From: Poteriospumella lacustris
Lineage: Eukaryota; Sar; Chrysophyceae; Chromulinales; Dinobryaceae
Length of the DNA: 64,000 nt
Assembly (NCBI GenBank): GCA_008000375.1
Contig: SMOI01000100.1
Coordinates: forward strand, 43,624 to 107,623
Reading direction: 5' to 3'
Shown: positions 1-10,291 of the stretch, in pieces
Layout of the letters: each line of letters begins with the position of its first letter
How positions within the stretch are numbered: position 1 is the first letter of the stretch
Made by a program: the position numbers and the translations under genes
The notes under the pieces: model-generated
Databases searched by the model: none
Seen by the model: only the letters and a program-made list of their open reading frames with translations
What the model was told of the DNA's origin: nothing

Positions 1-339
1 CACGGTCACGCCAAGTGCAACTTCACTGCCATCGACATCTTCACTGGCAAGAAGCACGAAGATATCATTCCTTCCACCCACAACACCGATGTTCCTTTCG
101 TTGTCCGCAAAGAGTTCTCCTTGTTGGATATCTCCGAGGACGGCTTCGTCACCCTCATGGATGCCAACGGTGACACCCGCGAGGACATCAAGCTCCCTGA
201 GCACCCTGACAACTTCGCCCGTGAAATCAGAAACCTCTTCGAGAACGCCGGCGAGAAGTCCTACATGGTCATCGTCTTGTCCGCCATGGGCCACGATCAG
301 ATCGTCGAGTGCAAGGAAGAGCAGGTCAAGGACAAGTAA
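1..339 (+). CDS. eIF5A, copy A (5' truncated by window edge)
   Basis: Last 112 codons of translation factor eIF5A, the hypusinated protein that relieves ribosome stalling in the cytosol. The window opens in the middle of the hypusine loop (HGHAK), just after the lysine that would be modified. The reading frame runs open from base 1 to a TAA at 337-339. The C-terminal OB-fold half is complete and ends in VKDK. As far as I can compare by eye it is base-for-base identical to copy B on the opposite strand (978-1316), and the identity stops about ten bases after the stop codon. The 5' exon and promoter lie outside the window. Confidence 0.95.
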   Translation, partial: HGHAKCNFTAIDIFTGKKHEDIIPSTHNTDVPFVVRKEFSLLDISEDGFVTLMDANGDTREDIKLPEHPDNFAREIRNLFENAGEKSYMVIVLSAMGHDQIVECKEEQVKDK

Positions 340-977
340 ATGTATAAAGAATAGTAACTTTTCTGTCTCCTTTTGTTGCTCTTGAGCCACAGCTCCGCTC
401 CCTGGGATCGCATGTGGTGATTTATGTGCCTGCTTTAAGTAATTGGTGCTGCGGCTTGTAACTATCGGCGGTTGGATGCGCGTAATAAGCATTGAATCGA
501 TAAATATTTAGTTTGTGAAGCTTTGTTTCGCCTGATTCGAGTTGAGTGATTTGGTGGAACGATGTGGTGACAGCGTTGCATTGCAAAGGCTTTTCTTTCG
601 TGAAGAAAGGAATGCTTGGGAGAGAAGGTCGGCGTGTGTTGAGATGGGCTGTTGTGCATCGCCTTGCGTAACTTGGCCACGGGGCTGAACACGCGTTCTC
701 TCCGACAATGCCGAGACCAACCTTCGCCGAGACGATGCGACCTGTTGTTCATGTCATTCAGTGCACTCAAAGAGACTTGGGAGAAATTGAGCGAAAATGT
801 CTTCACTTCTTATATAATTTGATTCAATGTCGTTCGACACATTAAACCGCTGATTGTTACAAGCCGCAGTACCAGTTACTTTTGCAGGCATAAAATGAAC
901 ACAACTATCCTAGGGAGAGGCGTTGTGGGTGAAGAGCAACATCCAGATCAAGGCAAGCCATTATATTCCATATACAT
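340..977. other. Spacer between convergent eIF5A genes
   Basis: Holds the 3' untranslated regions of both eIF5A copies. No open frame here looks like a gene. It contains the decayed mirror block at 421-462 / 856-892 described with the inverted duplication; the central 400 bases show no obvious symmetry. Confidence 0.6.
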
Positions 978-1563
978 TTACTTGTCCTTGACCTGCTCTT
1001 CCTTGCACTCGACGATCTGATCGTGGCCCATGGCGGACAAGACGATGACCATGTAGGACTTCTCGCCGGCGTTCTCGAAGAGGTTTCTGATTTCACGGGC
1101 GAAGTTGTCAGGGTGCTCAGGGAGCTTGATGTCCTCGCGGGTGTCACCGTTGGCATCCATGAGGGTGACGAAGCCGTCCTCGGAGATATCCAACAAGGAG
1201 AACTCTTTGCGGACAACGAAAGGAACATCGGTGTTGTGGGTGGAAGGAATGATATCTTCGTGCTTCTTGCCAGTGAAGATGTCGATGGCAGTGAAGTTGC
1301 ACTTGGCGTGACCGTGCTTTCCAGTCTTGGAGGTGGAGACGTGGGTCACCTTGCAAGGGAAGCCCTTGATGCAGATGTAACTGTGGGCAAGAACAAGAAG
1401 CAACAACAACGAGACGGAACGATTAATATGAGGATAGACGGGAACACATCAAGATGTGCACTTTGACTTACCCGTTGACTCTGATCTGACCGGCTTCCTC
1501 GTTGTACACGTGGGACGCACCAGCATCAGTCTTGTTGAAGTCGTAGTCTTCGATATCTCCCAT
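978..1563 (-). CDS. eIF5A, copy B (complete)
   Basis: Complete translation factor eIF5A, 153 residues in two exons: 1563-1472 and 1380-978, with a 91-nt intron (1381-1471, GTAAGT...CAG) splitting a glycine codon. The first exon encodes MGDIEDYDFNKTDAG and the second begins YICIKGFPCKV. The hypusine loop TSKTGKHGHAK is intact, so the lysine between TG and HG is the expected deoxyhypusine synthase target. Length matches the family (about 155). It is convergent with copy A and divergent from LTV1 at 2045. Its coding 3' part is identical to copy A, which points to very recent duplication or ongoing gene conversion. Confidence 0.97.
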
Positions 1564-2044
1564 GGTTCCAGTTCAGCGACGTGCAAGTAATCAATCGTAA
1601 ATGACTTCGCCGACGTCGCCAAGCCGCTGAGAACAAGCGACGTCTCGTCGGCTGAAATGGTGGAGGTGATCTTGCCAGTCTTTGGCCTTCCCACTCGTCG
1701 CGTCGGTGTCGCGGGCGGGTTCTGGGTGGCGCTCGGCGGTCGTCCGGCCCTTGGCGAGGGCGAAACCGCGTCAAAGATAGCCTCGTCTGGTCCCGTCCTG
1801 CCCTCCGACCCAGAGGCTCAGAGTGGCGCAGAACCTGGGCGTCTCCGAGCAGCTGAGCCAGCCAAATCGCCCTCCGCTGTGATTCCTTCTTGAGCCTCGG
1901 CAGGAATACCGTGGCCATGACCTCGAGACGCGAGCCTTCTGGCTCCAAACAGACATCGATTCCGTGTGTATACCGCTCTGATTTATTAATCCGTCCGCAA
2001 AGCGTTGACAGATCTGCAGTTTCAACCCCACGTCGCAGCTGTAA
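1564..2044. promoter_or_regulatory. Divergent intergenic region, eIF5A-B / LTV1
   Basis: 481 bases between two head-to-head genes, so it must hold both promoters and 5' leaders. Open frames on either strand have no recognisable product. I saw no clear TATA element. Confidence 0.4.
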
Positions 2045-4110
2045 ATGGGGCGGAAGAAATTCACAAAGGAGAACAGTCAGAAGTTCCACTTGCTGCACCG
2101 GTCGTCCACCGATGTGGCCCATCTTTCGGACGAGCAGCCATCTCCCCTTGTCCTCGTGCCTGCGGACGCTGTACGTGAGAGACAACGCTCGGAGTGACTG
2201 CGACTGACTCTGTCTCTTCTGTTGTAGACGCTGAACGAGCGAAAGCGTGCGGCGAAGCGCGATGGCGATTCCATTTCAATGTATTCAGAGCGAATGGGCT
2301 CCGTGGCGTCTGCGCAGTCGCGGAAGCTGCGCGACCACGTGAACGAGCTCGGCTTCGCGAACGACGGCTACGACTACTCGAAACACTTCGGCGACGCTGA
2401 CGGCGGCGTCATCTACGGCGCGAACGCCTTGGCGCAGACGCTGCTTCGCGCGAAGCACATGGAGCTGCCCGAAGAGGTCTTCGCGCAGGGCGACCTGGAC
2501 CCGCAGGTGCTGCAGCACGCGGTGACCATCGCGGAGGAGTGCATGGACGAGGACCTGCGCGCCGCGCTCTTCGAGGACGCCGACGACGACGGCGCCTTCG
2601 AGGAGCTCGACGACGACTTCGTGGCGCAGGCGATGGTGGAGCCCCCCGCGGGCGACTTCGACTTCGAGGCGCACATGGCGAAGCTGCTGAACAAGTCGGC
2701 GGCGGCGATGGGCCTGTCGGGCGCGAAGAAGGGCGGCGCGCTGGGCCCGCTGGACGAGGGGGACGAGGACGGCGAGTTCTTCGACGAGGACGACATGTCG
2801 TGGGCCACGGACGAGGACGACGACGAGGGCCGCGGCGGCGACGCGGCGGCCGGCGGCCCACGCTACCGCGGCGCGCAGGCGATCGACGAGGCGCAGTTCG
2901 AACAGGTGCTGCGCGAGTACGAGGAGGACGCGGACGACTACGACGACGAGGCGGACGACTACGACGAGGACGGCTACGGCGACGACGACGAGGCCGCCAT
3001 CGACGTGATGGCGGCCGGCGAAGAGGCGCGCAACGGCCGCCGCGGCCTCTTCGAGGCGGCGCTGGACGAGTTCATTCAGGTGCGACGGGCTGCGCTGCCG
3101 GGGCCCGTGCGGCGCCGCGACTGACCCTGTGCGCTGCGCTGTGCTGTGCTGTGCTGTGCTGTGCTGTGCTGTGCTGTGCTGTGCTGTGCTGTGCTGTGTC
3201 GTAGGAGCAAAAGGAGGGCGAGATGGTGGCGCCGCTGCCGCCGGTGGACAAGTCGTTCGCGGCGCTCGAGGCGGCCGCGGCGCAGCTGACGCCGCTGACG
3301 GACGCGCAGATCCGCGAGGCGGCGGCGGAGCAGGCGCAGCTGCAGGCCGCGTGGGCCGAGGACATCCGCCAGCTCGCGGACCTGGCGCGCGAGAGCGAGC
3401 AGGCCATCCCCGTGTGCCAGGAGTACCTGCGCGAGGAGAAGCCGCGCGAGGAGTGGGACTGCGCGTCGGTGCTGTCGACGCTGTCCACCACCGACAACCT
3501 GCCCACCGTCCTCGCCGACAACCGCCGCTACCTCAGTCGCAAGCAGCTGCAGCGCGGCGGCGCCAGCAGCGCGCAGTCCGTCGTCAGCCAGCAGTCGCAG
3601 CAGTCGCGGCGGTTGCAGCGGGCCGCGGCGCCGCCGCCGATCAACGTCGCGCAGCTGCTGACGCAGCGGCCGGCGCCGCTCGCGGGCAAAATCGTCCTCT
3701 CGGGCCGCCTCAACCTGCCCGCCGGCTTCACGCCGCGCGACGTGCGCCTCGCCAACGGCGGCGCTGCGCAGGCGACGGGGCTGCGCGCGGTGGCGGAGGC
3801 GGCGCACGAGGACGCCGCCAGCGACGACGAAGACGACGCGGAGGGCGCCGAGGCGGCGGAGGCGGCGGAGGAGGACAGCGACGCGTCGGGTGACGAGGAC
3901 GTCGCGTCGAGCGTGCGGCGCCGCGGCCGCGAGAGCGCCGAGGAGCGGCGCGCGCGCAAGGCGGCGGTCAAAGAGGCGCGGCGCCAGCAGCGCGCGTCGA
4001 AGAAGCAGCTGAAGCAGAGCTTCGGCCACGAGCAGGCGAAGCTCGCGAAGACGCTGGGCCGCGAGTCGGCGGCCATCGAACACGTCTCCGTCTTCCGCTA
4101 CTCCGCGTGA
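2045..4110 (+). CDS. LTV1: LTV1-like ribosome biogenesis protein
   Basis: LTV1 is a 40S assembly factor that is released from pre-40S particles late in maturation. Three exons: 2045-2170, 2228-3079, 3205-4110; 627 residues, longer than human LTV1 (about 475) because of acidic insertions. The start MGRKKFTKENSQKFHLLHRS matches the family N-terminus (MGKKK...FHLVHRS), and exon 2 carries the LGFANDGYDYSKHF block typical of LTV1. Residues about 180-270 are Asp/Glu/Gly-rich; the C-terminus is a basic helix rich in RRARKAAVKEARRQQR. The second intron contains a long GCTGT repeat. The gene converges on the DEAH helicase, with 227 bases between stop codons. Confidence 0.9.
3137..3199 (+). repeat. GCTGT pentanucleotide microsatellite in LTV1 intron 2
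   Basis: About twelve tandem copies of GCTGT fill the 3' half of the 125-nt intron (3080-3204) and run straight into the acceptor GTCGTAG. The repeat is pyrimidine-poor on the sense strand, so it replaces a normal polypyrimidine tract. Confidence 0.9.
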
Positions 4111-4337
4111 CGCCCGCCGCCGCCGCGTGTGTCGCGTGTCCCGTCCCGTGTGAGTCGCCTGTGTCGCGACGTGTCTCCTGTGTCTGTGTCGCCGCGTGTC
4201 GCGTGTCTGTGTCGCCGCGTGTCGCGCATTGTAAGTAGCTAAAGTGGTCAGAGGTGTGTCCCGGGGCGTTGCGGTGGGTGTGTCGAGGGGTGTGTCGCGG
4301 TGGGTGGGTCGGGGGGTTACACAGCACAGCGCGTCCG
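4111..4337. repeat. GTGTC-rich low-complexity spacer between convergent genes
   Basis: The 3' ends of LTV1 and the DEAH helicase face each other across a stretch dominated by imperfect GTGTCGC / GTGTC units on the plus strand. The same kind of GTGTC tract is seen in introns near 48.3, 49.4 and 49.8 kb and in the 3' region near 54.1 kb. Confidence 0.6.
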
Positions 4338-7300
4338 TCACTTGTGGCGCCGGCGACCGGCGTCTGCGGCGCCAGCGGCGGGGGCGACGGCGGTGCCGGG
4401 GCCGTGCAGCCGCAGCGCTTCGTCCTGCGCCGCGGCCAGCGCCGCCAGCGCCACGTCGAGCGTCTGCGTCACGAGCGCCACGTCGCAGCGATTGGCGGCG
4501 GCGGCGGTGGCGGTGGCGGTCGCCGGCGGCGCGAGCGCCAGCGCGGCGGGGGCGCGCACGAGCAGCATCAGCGCGCCCTGCAGCAGGCGGCGCAGCAGCT
4601 CGACGACGCGCGCGTCGGCCGGCGGCAGCGAGAGCCGCAGCCAGCCGTCGACGACGCAGTCGACGCGGCCGGCGGCCTCAGCGGCGGCCTCAGCGGCGGC
4701 GGCGGGACCGTGGACGGCGAAGGAGCCGCAGAGGACGCAGAGGCCGAGCACGGCCAGCGGCGTCGTCTGCAGCATGAGGAACTCCGGGCCGTTGGCGCGG
4801 AAGGCGCGGTGGAAGGCGTTGAGCGCCACCAGGTCCTGGAAGCACACCACCTCCAGCGCCGCGGCGGGCCGCGCCAGCGCCTTCGCGTTGATCGACGCGG
4901 GGTGCAGCTTCGCCTTGGCGCCGCGCTCGGTGACGAAGAGCGACGCGGCGCTCGACGCGGCGGCGGCGGCGTCGGCGGGCGCCGGCGCGCGCACGGCGAG
5001 GTCCGGGTACAGCGCCGCGGCCAGCGCCAGCGTCGCCAGCGGCACGGAGCCCTCGTGGCGCCCGCAGCGCGCGTGCTTCACCGGCAGCGTCGTGGCCGCG
5101 GGCAGCGCCACGTCGCGCAGCGAGCGGTCGAGCTGCTGCGCGGCGTCGACGAGGTGCTGGCAGGCGGCCGCCGACAGCTCGTGCGACAGGCACCAGCGCT
5201 GCAGCTCGCCGCGCGACTGCTGCGTCGCGCGCTGCGCGTACTGCGCGACGGCGTTGACGGCGGCCAGCGGGTCGCAGCGCGAGGCGCCGGCGAACTGCTG
5301 GCGCTGCAGCTGCACCGCGCGGCGCTGCGGCTCGCTCGTCGGCAGCAGAAACGGGTCGCGGCCGTTGAGCGCCGCGGCGAAGCGCTGCGCGGCGGGCGCC
5401 ACGCCGCAGACGCAGCCGAGCAGCAGCATTTTGCCGTGGCGCGGCGACAGCGGCAGCTGCGCGAGGACGTCGCCGAGCGGCGTCAGCGCCTCGTCGACGC
5501 CCGCGACGCACTGCAGCGCGCGCAGCAGCCCGACGGCCTGCGCGACGGCCAGCGCCGCGGGCGGGTCCAGCGCCTTCGCGAAGAAGTCGGCGGCGCCGCC
5601 GTCGCCGTCGGCGAGGCGCAGCGCCTTCGCCTGCAGCACGAGCTCCTCCAGCGGCATGCGCAGCAGCTCCGAGTCCTGGAACTCGCGCAGGTGGCGCGCG
5701 CGCAGCACCGAGCACAGGCGGAAGCACACGCCGGCGCGCGTGCGGCCCGCGCGGCCCTTGCGCTGGCGCGCGCTGGCCTGCGAGATGAAGGCGGGGCGCA
5801 GGAAGGAGAGCTTCGAGTGGGCGTCGTAGGCCTTCTCCTTCATGAGCATCGCGTCGATGACGACGGAGACGTCGTCGATGGTCACCGACGTCTCGGCGAT
5901 GTTCGTCGACAAAATGATTTTGCGCTGCGTCGCGGGGTCGGCCACGGGCGCGAAGACGCGCTGCTGGTCGCGGCGCGGCACGCCGCTGTGCAGCTGGTGC
6001 AGCTGGAAGCGCTGCGGGTCGGCGAAGTCGGCGCAGGCGCCGAGCAGGCGGTGCAGCCGCGCGATGTCGTCCCAGCCGGGCAGGAACACCAGCACGGCGC
6101 CGTGGTCGCGGCCGAACTCCGACGACACGACGAAGCGCAGCAGCGCGATGATCAGCGCGTAGTCCACCTCGCCGCTGCCGCCGCTGCCGCTGCCGCCCGC
6201 CTCGTCGGCGGCCGTCTCGAGGTCGCGTTGATACGCCTTCAGCAGCGCGTTGAGCTCGTCGCTCTCCTCCGACTGCAGCAGCCGGTCGCCGAGGCCGACG
6301 CTCTGCGCGCCCGCCGCGCCGCCCGCCGCCGTCGAGGCGCCCGGCTGCGCCAGCAGCAGCGCGGCGAAGTCGTCGTCGTCGAGGTCCGAGTCGTCGCCGT
6401 CCTCGTCGCGCGCGCTGCGGTCGAAACGCGCGTCGAACGCGTCGGCGTCGTCCGCAGCGGCGGCGGCAGCGGCGGCGGCGGTGGCGGCCGCGCGGCCGTC
6501 GACGGCGGCCATCGCCGCGGCGACCGTTGCGGAGGGCGCCACGTGCTCGCGCAGCCACTGCAGGCGCTGCAGCAGCACGTCGAGCTTCGCCGCCTTCGTG
6601 CGCGCGGGCAGCGCGACGTGGCGCGTCTGCAGATAGGCGGACACGAAGTGGTCGGCGTCCTGCGGGAAGCACAGCGCCGCGTGCGTCCCCAGCTCCTCCG
6701 CCGAGACGAACGGGCCGCCGTGGCACACGGCGCAGCTGAACGTCGACGCGGCGGCGAGCGCGGCCGTCGTGGTGGTGGGCGTCGCGGCGGCGAGCGAGCG
6801 CGGCGTGTAGCGGATGAACTTGAGCACGTGCTCGAGGAAGAACTCCTGCACGGGGAACACCGAGCCGCCCACGTTGATCTGCGGAATGTCGCCGAAGTAC
6901 GCGCACAGCTTCTGCGTGTGCATCGTCGCCGACATCAGCACGAGCTTCAGCGAGGCGCGACGCGCCGCGATGTCGCGCAGGACGATGAGGAGGAACTCGG
7001 TGAAGCGGTCGCGCTCGTGCGCCTCGTCGACGATGACGTGCGAGAATTCGTCGAGGTCGCCGTCCTCCAGCAGCTTGCGCAGCAGCACGCCGGGCGTCAC
7101 GAAGAGCACCTGCGTCTGCGCCGACTGCTTGCTCTCCATGCGGATGTTGTAGCCGACCGTCTCGCCGACCGCCTCGCAGCGCTCGTGGGCGATGCGCTCG
7201 GCCAGCGACACGGCGGAGATGCGCCGCGGCTGCGTGATCACGATGCGCGCGCCGGGGCCGATCGACGGGTCCTCGAGGAGGAACTGCGGCACCTGCGTCG

Positions 7301-7913
7301 ACTTGCCGCAGCCCGTCTCGCCCGAGACGAGCACGATCTGCTCGCGCTGGATCGTGCGCACGACGTCGGCGCGGTGCTCGGCGGCCGGCAGACTCGCGCG
7401 CTTGCGCTCCATCTCCGCGTTTCGCGGGTCGGCGCGGCGCTTCGCCTCTGCCGCCGCATAGCTCGCGCGAATGCGAGGCAACTGGTCCGCCAAGCGGTGC
7501 ACGCGGCCGTGGCGCTTCGTCTTCGCCGCGTCGCCCGTCGTCGTCAGCGCGTCGAGCTCGCGCTGCACCTCGTCGACCGCCGCCTGCAGCTTCGCAGACG
7601 ACAAAATGCGGCGCGCAGACTCCGGCAGCTCCCACGGAATGGTCTTGTTGGAGATGTTCTGGGCGGCAGCCGGCGCGGTGGCGGCGTCGCGCTTCCAGAT
7701 GGTGATGAAGCGCTCGGAGCCAGAGCCCGCGCTCTTGCTCACCAGATTGAGCTCCGCAACGGCTTTGTGGACATATCGGCGCTCGATGTTCGACAAATTG
7801 GCGGGGAATCGCAGAGTTTCGCTGGCGCTGTCGCGGAAATCTTCGAGCTGCTTGCGCAGGAACAAGCGCCGGTCCTCCTCGACGACGGTTCCTTTGGGCG
7901 CCTTCGTGGCCAT
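4338..7913 (-). CDS. R3H-domain DEAH-box RNA helicase (YTHDC2/DHX36-like) with zinc finger insert
   Basis: ATP-dependent RNA helicase of the DEAH/RHA group, 1,191 residues in one exon. Residues about 20-75 form an R3H single-stranded nucleic-acid-binding domain. Walker A GETGCGKST is at 198-206, DEAH at 296-299, SAT at 328-330, and the C-terminal half has the helicase 2, HA2 and OB-like regions. Between the two RecA lobes sits an insert of about 200 residues containing C394-x2-C397-x13-H411-x3-C415, a likely C2HC zinc finger, followed by Ala- and Asp-rich linker. R3H plus DEAH with an insert at this place recalls YTHDC2, but no YTH domain is present and the insert is not ankyrin. Very GC-rich gene. 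Likely role: RNA or RNP remodelling. Confidence 0.88.
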   Translation of the reverse strand: MATKAPKGTVVEEDRRLFLRKQLEDFRDSASETLRFPANLSNIERRYVHKAVAELNLVSKSAGSGSERFITIWKRDAATAPAAAQNISNKTIPWELPESARRILSSAKLQAAVDEVQRELDALTTTGDAAKTKRHGRVHRLADQLPRIRASYAAAEAKRRADPRNAEMERKRASLPAAEHRADVVRTIQREQIVLVSGETGCGKSTQVPQFLLEDPSIGPGARIVITQPRRISAVSLAERIAHERCEAVGETVGYNIRMESKQSAQTQVLFVTPGVLLRKLLEDGDLDEFSHVIVDEAHERDRFTEFLLIVLRDIAARRASLKLVLMSATMHTQKLCAYFGDIPQINVGGSVFPVQEFFLEHVLKFIRYTPRSLAAATPTTTTAALAAASTFSCAVCHGGPFVSAEELGTHAALCFPQDADHFVSAYLQTRHVALPARTKAAKLDVLLQRLQWLREHVAPSATVAAAMAAVDGRAAATAAAAAAAAADDADAFDARFDRSARDEDGDDSDLDDDDFAALLLAQPGASTAAGGAAGAQSVGLGDRLLQSEESDELNALLKAYQRDLETAADEAGGSGSGGSGEVDYALIIALLRFVVSSEFGRDHGAVLVFLPGWDDIARLHRLLGACADFADPQRFQLHQLHSGVPRRDQQRVFAPVADPATQRKIILSTNIAETSVTIDDVSVVIDAMLMKEKAYDAHSKLSFLRPAFISQASARQRKGRAGRTRAGVCFRLCSVLRARHLREFQDSELLRMPLEELVLQAKALRLADGDGGAADFFAKALDPPAALAVAQAVGLLRALQCVAGVDEALTPLGDVLAQLPLSPRHGKMLLLGCVCGVAPAAQRFAAALNGRDPFLLPTSEPQRRAVQLQRQQFAGASRCDPLAAVNAVAQYAQRATQQSRGELQRWCLSHELSAAACQHLVDAAQQLDRSLRDVALPAATTLPVKHARCGRHEGSVPLATLALAAALYPDLAVRAPAPADAAAAASSAASLFVTERGAKAKLHPASINAKALARPAAALEVVCFQDLVALNAFHRAFRANGPEFLMLQTTPLAVLGLCVLCGSFAVHGPAAAAEAAAEAAGRVDCVVDGWLRLSLPPADARVVELLRRLLQGALMLLVRAPAALALAPPATATATAAAANRCDVALVTQTLDVALAALAAAQDEALRLHGPGTAVAPAAGAADAGRRRHK

Positions 7914-8415
7914 CGCTGAACAGTCAAATGGGAAGACTGGACGAATAGATGGGGTAAGGAGTTGGTTTGGATGTGAAGCGTGCGGGGCTCAGGGCGAAGG
8001 GCTCCTCGAGGCGCAGGGGCCGCGGGAGATGCGCCGCTGCGCCGCCCCAGAGGGATGTCGCACGGACAGACGCCCATAGCCAAAGGAGAGACTCTCTCAC
8101 AATACCAGATACTCCCAAATGGCCCAAACTCTGAGCAAAGCCGTTTCGAAATTCGGTGGCTCCGTCGTCGTCATCGTGGTCGGATTCGACTTGAAAAAGT
8201 GGCGGCGATTCGGAGGGCCACAACGAGACCAACGAGGCGATTTGAGGAACTCCGGCCATAACTCAACGATTCTCGAGTGTGGAGACTGAGGGAGAGTGAC
8301 GGACGTGCATGCTTCGACTTTGACCTTCGCTCCTGCGACCCGACGACCGATGACCGACGCCGCCCTGCCGCAGTAACCGCCGCGCCTCTCTTGTCAGTTG
8401 ATTCTCTTGAAGAAA
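7914..8415. promoter_or_regulatory. Divergent intergenic region, DEAH helicase / membrane protein
   Basis: 502 bases between head-to-head genes. Open frames here (for example 7924-8259 minus) show no recognisable domain. Presumed to hold two promoters and 5' leaders. Confidence 0.35.
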
Positions 8416-10106
8416 ATGCTCGATGCAGTAGCCGTATGCGAGGCTATGACGGCGGCTCTCGAAGCGCTGGGACTGCCGCCCGCGGCCAGTGACCGCCGCC
8501 ACCTGAAGACCGCCACCATCAAAGGCGGCGACTTGACGCCGGTCTACGGTGAGTCTCTCGCGTCTGTTCGTCTGCAGCCGCAGCTTTTGTGACCCACTCT
8601 CCTCTCCTGTGCAGCGGTGGTGGGTGCCTTCGTCTTCGCGCTGCTGCTGTACGGCTGCCGCCGCGTCTGCCGCCGCGTCTGTCCGACGGGCGAGCTGCTC
8701 ATGCGCACGCTCGACGTCGAGGACATCGAGCTGGAGCTCGACGAGGAGGCCGAGCCGCTGCGCGACCCCGAGGCCGCCAGTAAGATGCTCACCCGCCCAG
8801 GGATGATCGCCGGCACCGGCAAACGCGCCGCGAAGCAGCTGCTGGCGAAGAGCAGCGGCTCCGCCTACGCGCAGCAGCGCGACGACGGCCTCGAGCTGGA
8901 GCGCTTCCTCGACCACAGCGACGTCGCCTCGGTGGCAGCGACGCCCCAGCGACACCTGTCGCCCGTGCGCTACACGCCGGCGAAGGCGGCGCACGGCGCG
9001 ACGCCGTCGACGCCGGGCGCCGCGTCGGAACCGGCGGCCGCAGAGGACGCCGACGACGCCGACGACATGTGGCGGCTCTGGAACAAGACCTACGACCACC
9101 GCAACACCATCACCGACCCCGCGCCCGCCGCCGCCCCGCCCTCTCAGTCGCAGAAGGCCTACCAGGTAAGCGCCGCCGCGCCGCGTCCTCCGCCTCGCCG
9201 CGCTGACCCCGTCGCACCCGCCGCAGTCGATCAAGTTCCGCCGCGCCGACGGCAGCGCTGCGCCTGCCAACGCAGCCTCATCCACCGCCGCAGCGGCAGT
9301 GACGTCTCCCGCCGCCCCAACGGCGCTGTCGCCTTATCGCGGCCACAGCGACGGTCCCACGTCGCCCGCGCTGCACTCGTCGCCGTCCAGGTACCGCCGC
9401 CGCCCTGACGCCTCCGCCGTCTCCCTGACGCCTCCCCCACCCCGCCGCCACAGACACAACCTGCCCAGGCTCGATCTGTCGCCGATCCACGACGCGCAGC
9501 TGCGGCGCCAGCCGACCGCGCACAACAGCAGCACCGCGGCGCTGGTGCCGCTGAAGCCGCTGCAGCAGCTGCAGCAGGCCGCCAGCCAGAAGCTCGCCGC
9601 CTCCGCGCGGTCCAACGGCAGCGGCGGCGCCTTGGCTCGGCCCCCGCCGACGCTGTCACGGCCGTTTGCGCGACCCGCTGCGCCGACGGCCTCCGCTGCG
9701 GGCCCCGTCGTCGCCGCGGCGAAACCGCCGCCTCCGAATCGGCCGCCGCCCGGCTACTACGCGACACCCGCCGCGCCAGCGACAGGGGCCGCGGGGCTCG
9801 TCCGCCGCCGGGCCGAGCGCTGCCGCCGGCAGAGGGCCGCCAGCGCCGCCGCGCGGACCGCCGCTTCGGCCCACCGCCGCCGCCGCACCGCCCGCTCGCT
9901 CGCCGCCCGCGGCCGCGCCGCACCTGTCGCCGCCGCCGCAACGCTCACCGCCGCGCCACCCGCCGCGCCACCCGCCGCAGCAGCGCACGCCGCAGCCGCA
10001 GCCGCCGCGCCCTTCGCCATCGCCGGCGGCCCGTCGGCGCGAGGAGGACGACGACGACCTGTCGGCCATCTCGTCGGTGCGCACCTTCGACCCCGACGAG
10101 CTCTGA
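8416..10106 (+). CDS. Single-pass membrane protein with long Pro/Ala/Ser-rich tail
   Basis: Unrecognised protein, about 475 residues. Proposed exons: 8416-8548, 8615-9165, 9227-9390, 9454-9706, 9780-10106. A 44-residue N-terminus is followed by one hydrophobic segment (VVGAFVFALLLYG) and a Cys/Arg cluster (CRRVCRRVC), so the tail is probably cytosolic by the positive-inside rule. The tail has an acidic patch (DVEDIELELDEEAEP) and then low-complexity Pro/Ala/Ser sequence, ending in an acidic block before FDPDEL. The first three introns are clear. The last (9707-9779, 73 nt, GC-rich) is inferred because the frame must change between GYYATP and the acidic C-terminus; its exact ends are uncertain. 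Could be a receptor-like or trafficking adaptor; no function is assigned. Confidence 0.6.
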
Positions 10107-10291
10107 GCGGCGCCCTGTACATAGCCAACGCCCCTCGCCAGCGTCCCTCGCCCCCGTCGCGGTCATCGCGGCCATCGCGGCGGTGTCGTCTGTTGTAAGT
10201 TAACCGATGGGCGGCGACGGGGCCGCGTATTACATCCACAGCGCTGCGCTGTGCATACTACTGCTACACTACGATACGTACTACTGCTACA

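Larger units (their letters stand above)
1..1316. repeat. Inverted duplication of eIF5A (palindrome, tail to tail)
   Basis: Left arm 1-about 350 and right arm about 967-1316 are inverted copies centred near base 658. The coding arms look identical. The spacer between the stop codons has mostly diverged, but a block at 421-462 (containing GCGGCTTGTAAC) reappears inverted at 856-892, within one base of the expected mirror position. So the whole unit, not only the gene, derives from one inverted duplication. The left arm continues beyond the window. Confidence 0.9.

Noticed and set aside
2285-3204. Long open frames on both strands over LTV1 exon 2
   Set aside because: They are Arg/Pro/Gly-rich translations of GC-rich Asp/Glu-coding DNA, overlap the well-supported LTV1 frame and show no domain.
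4254-7919. 1,221-codon plus-strand open frame antisense to the DEAH helicase
   Set aside because: It is Arg/Leu/His/Gln-rich with no domain and mirrors the helicase frame; a GC-rich coding strand commonly leaves such shadows.
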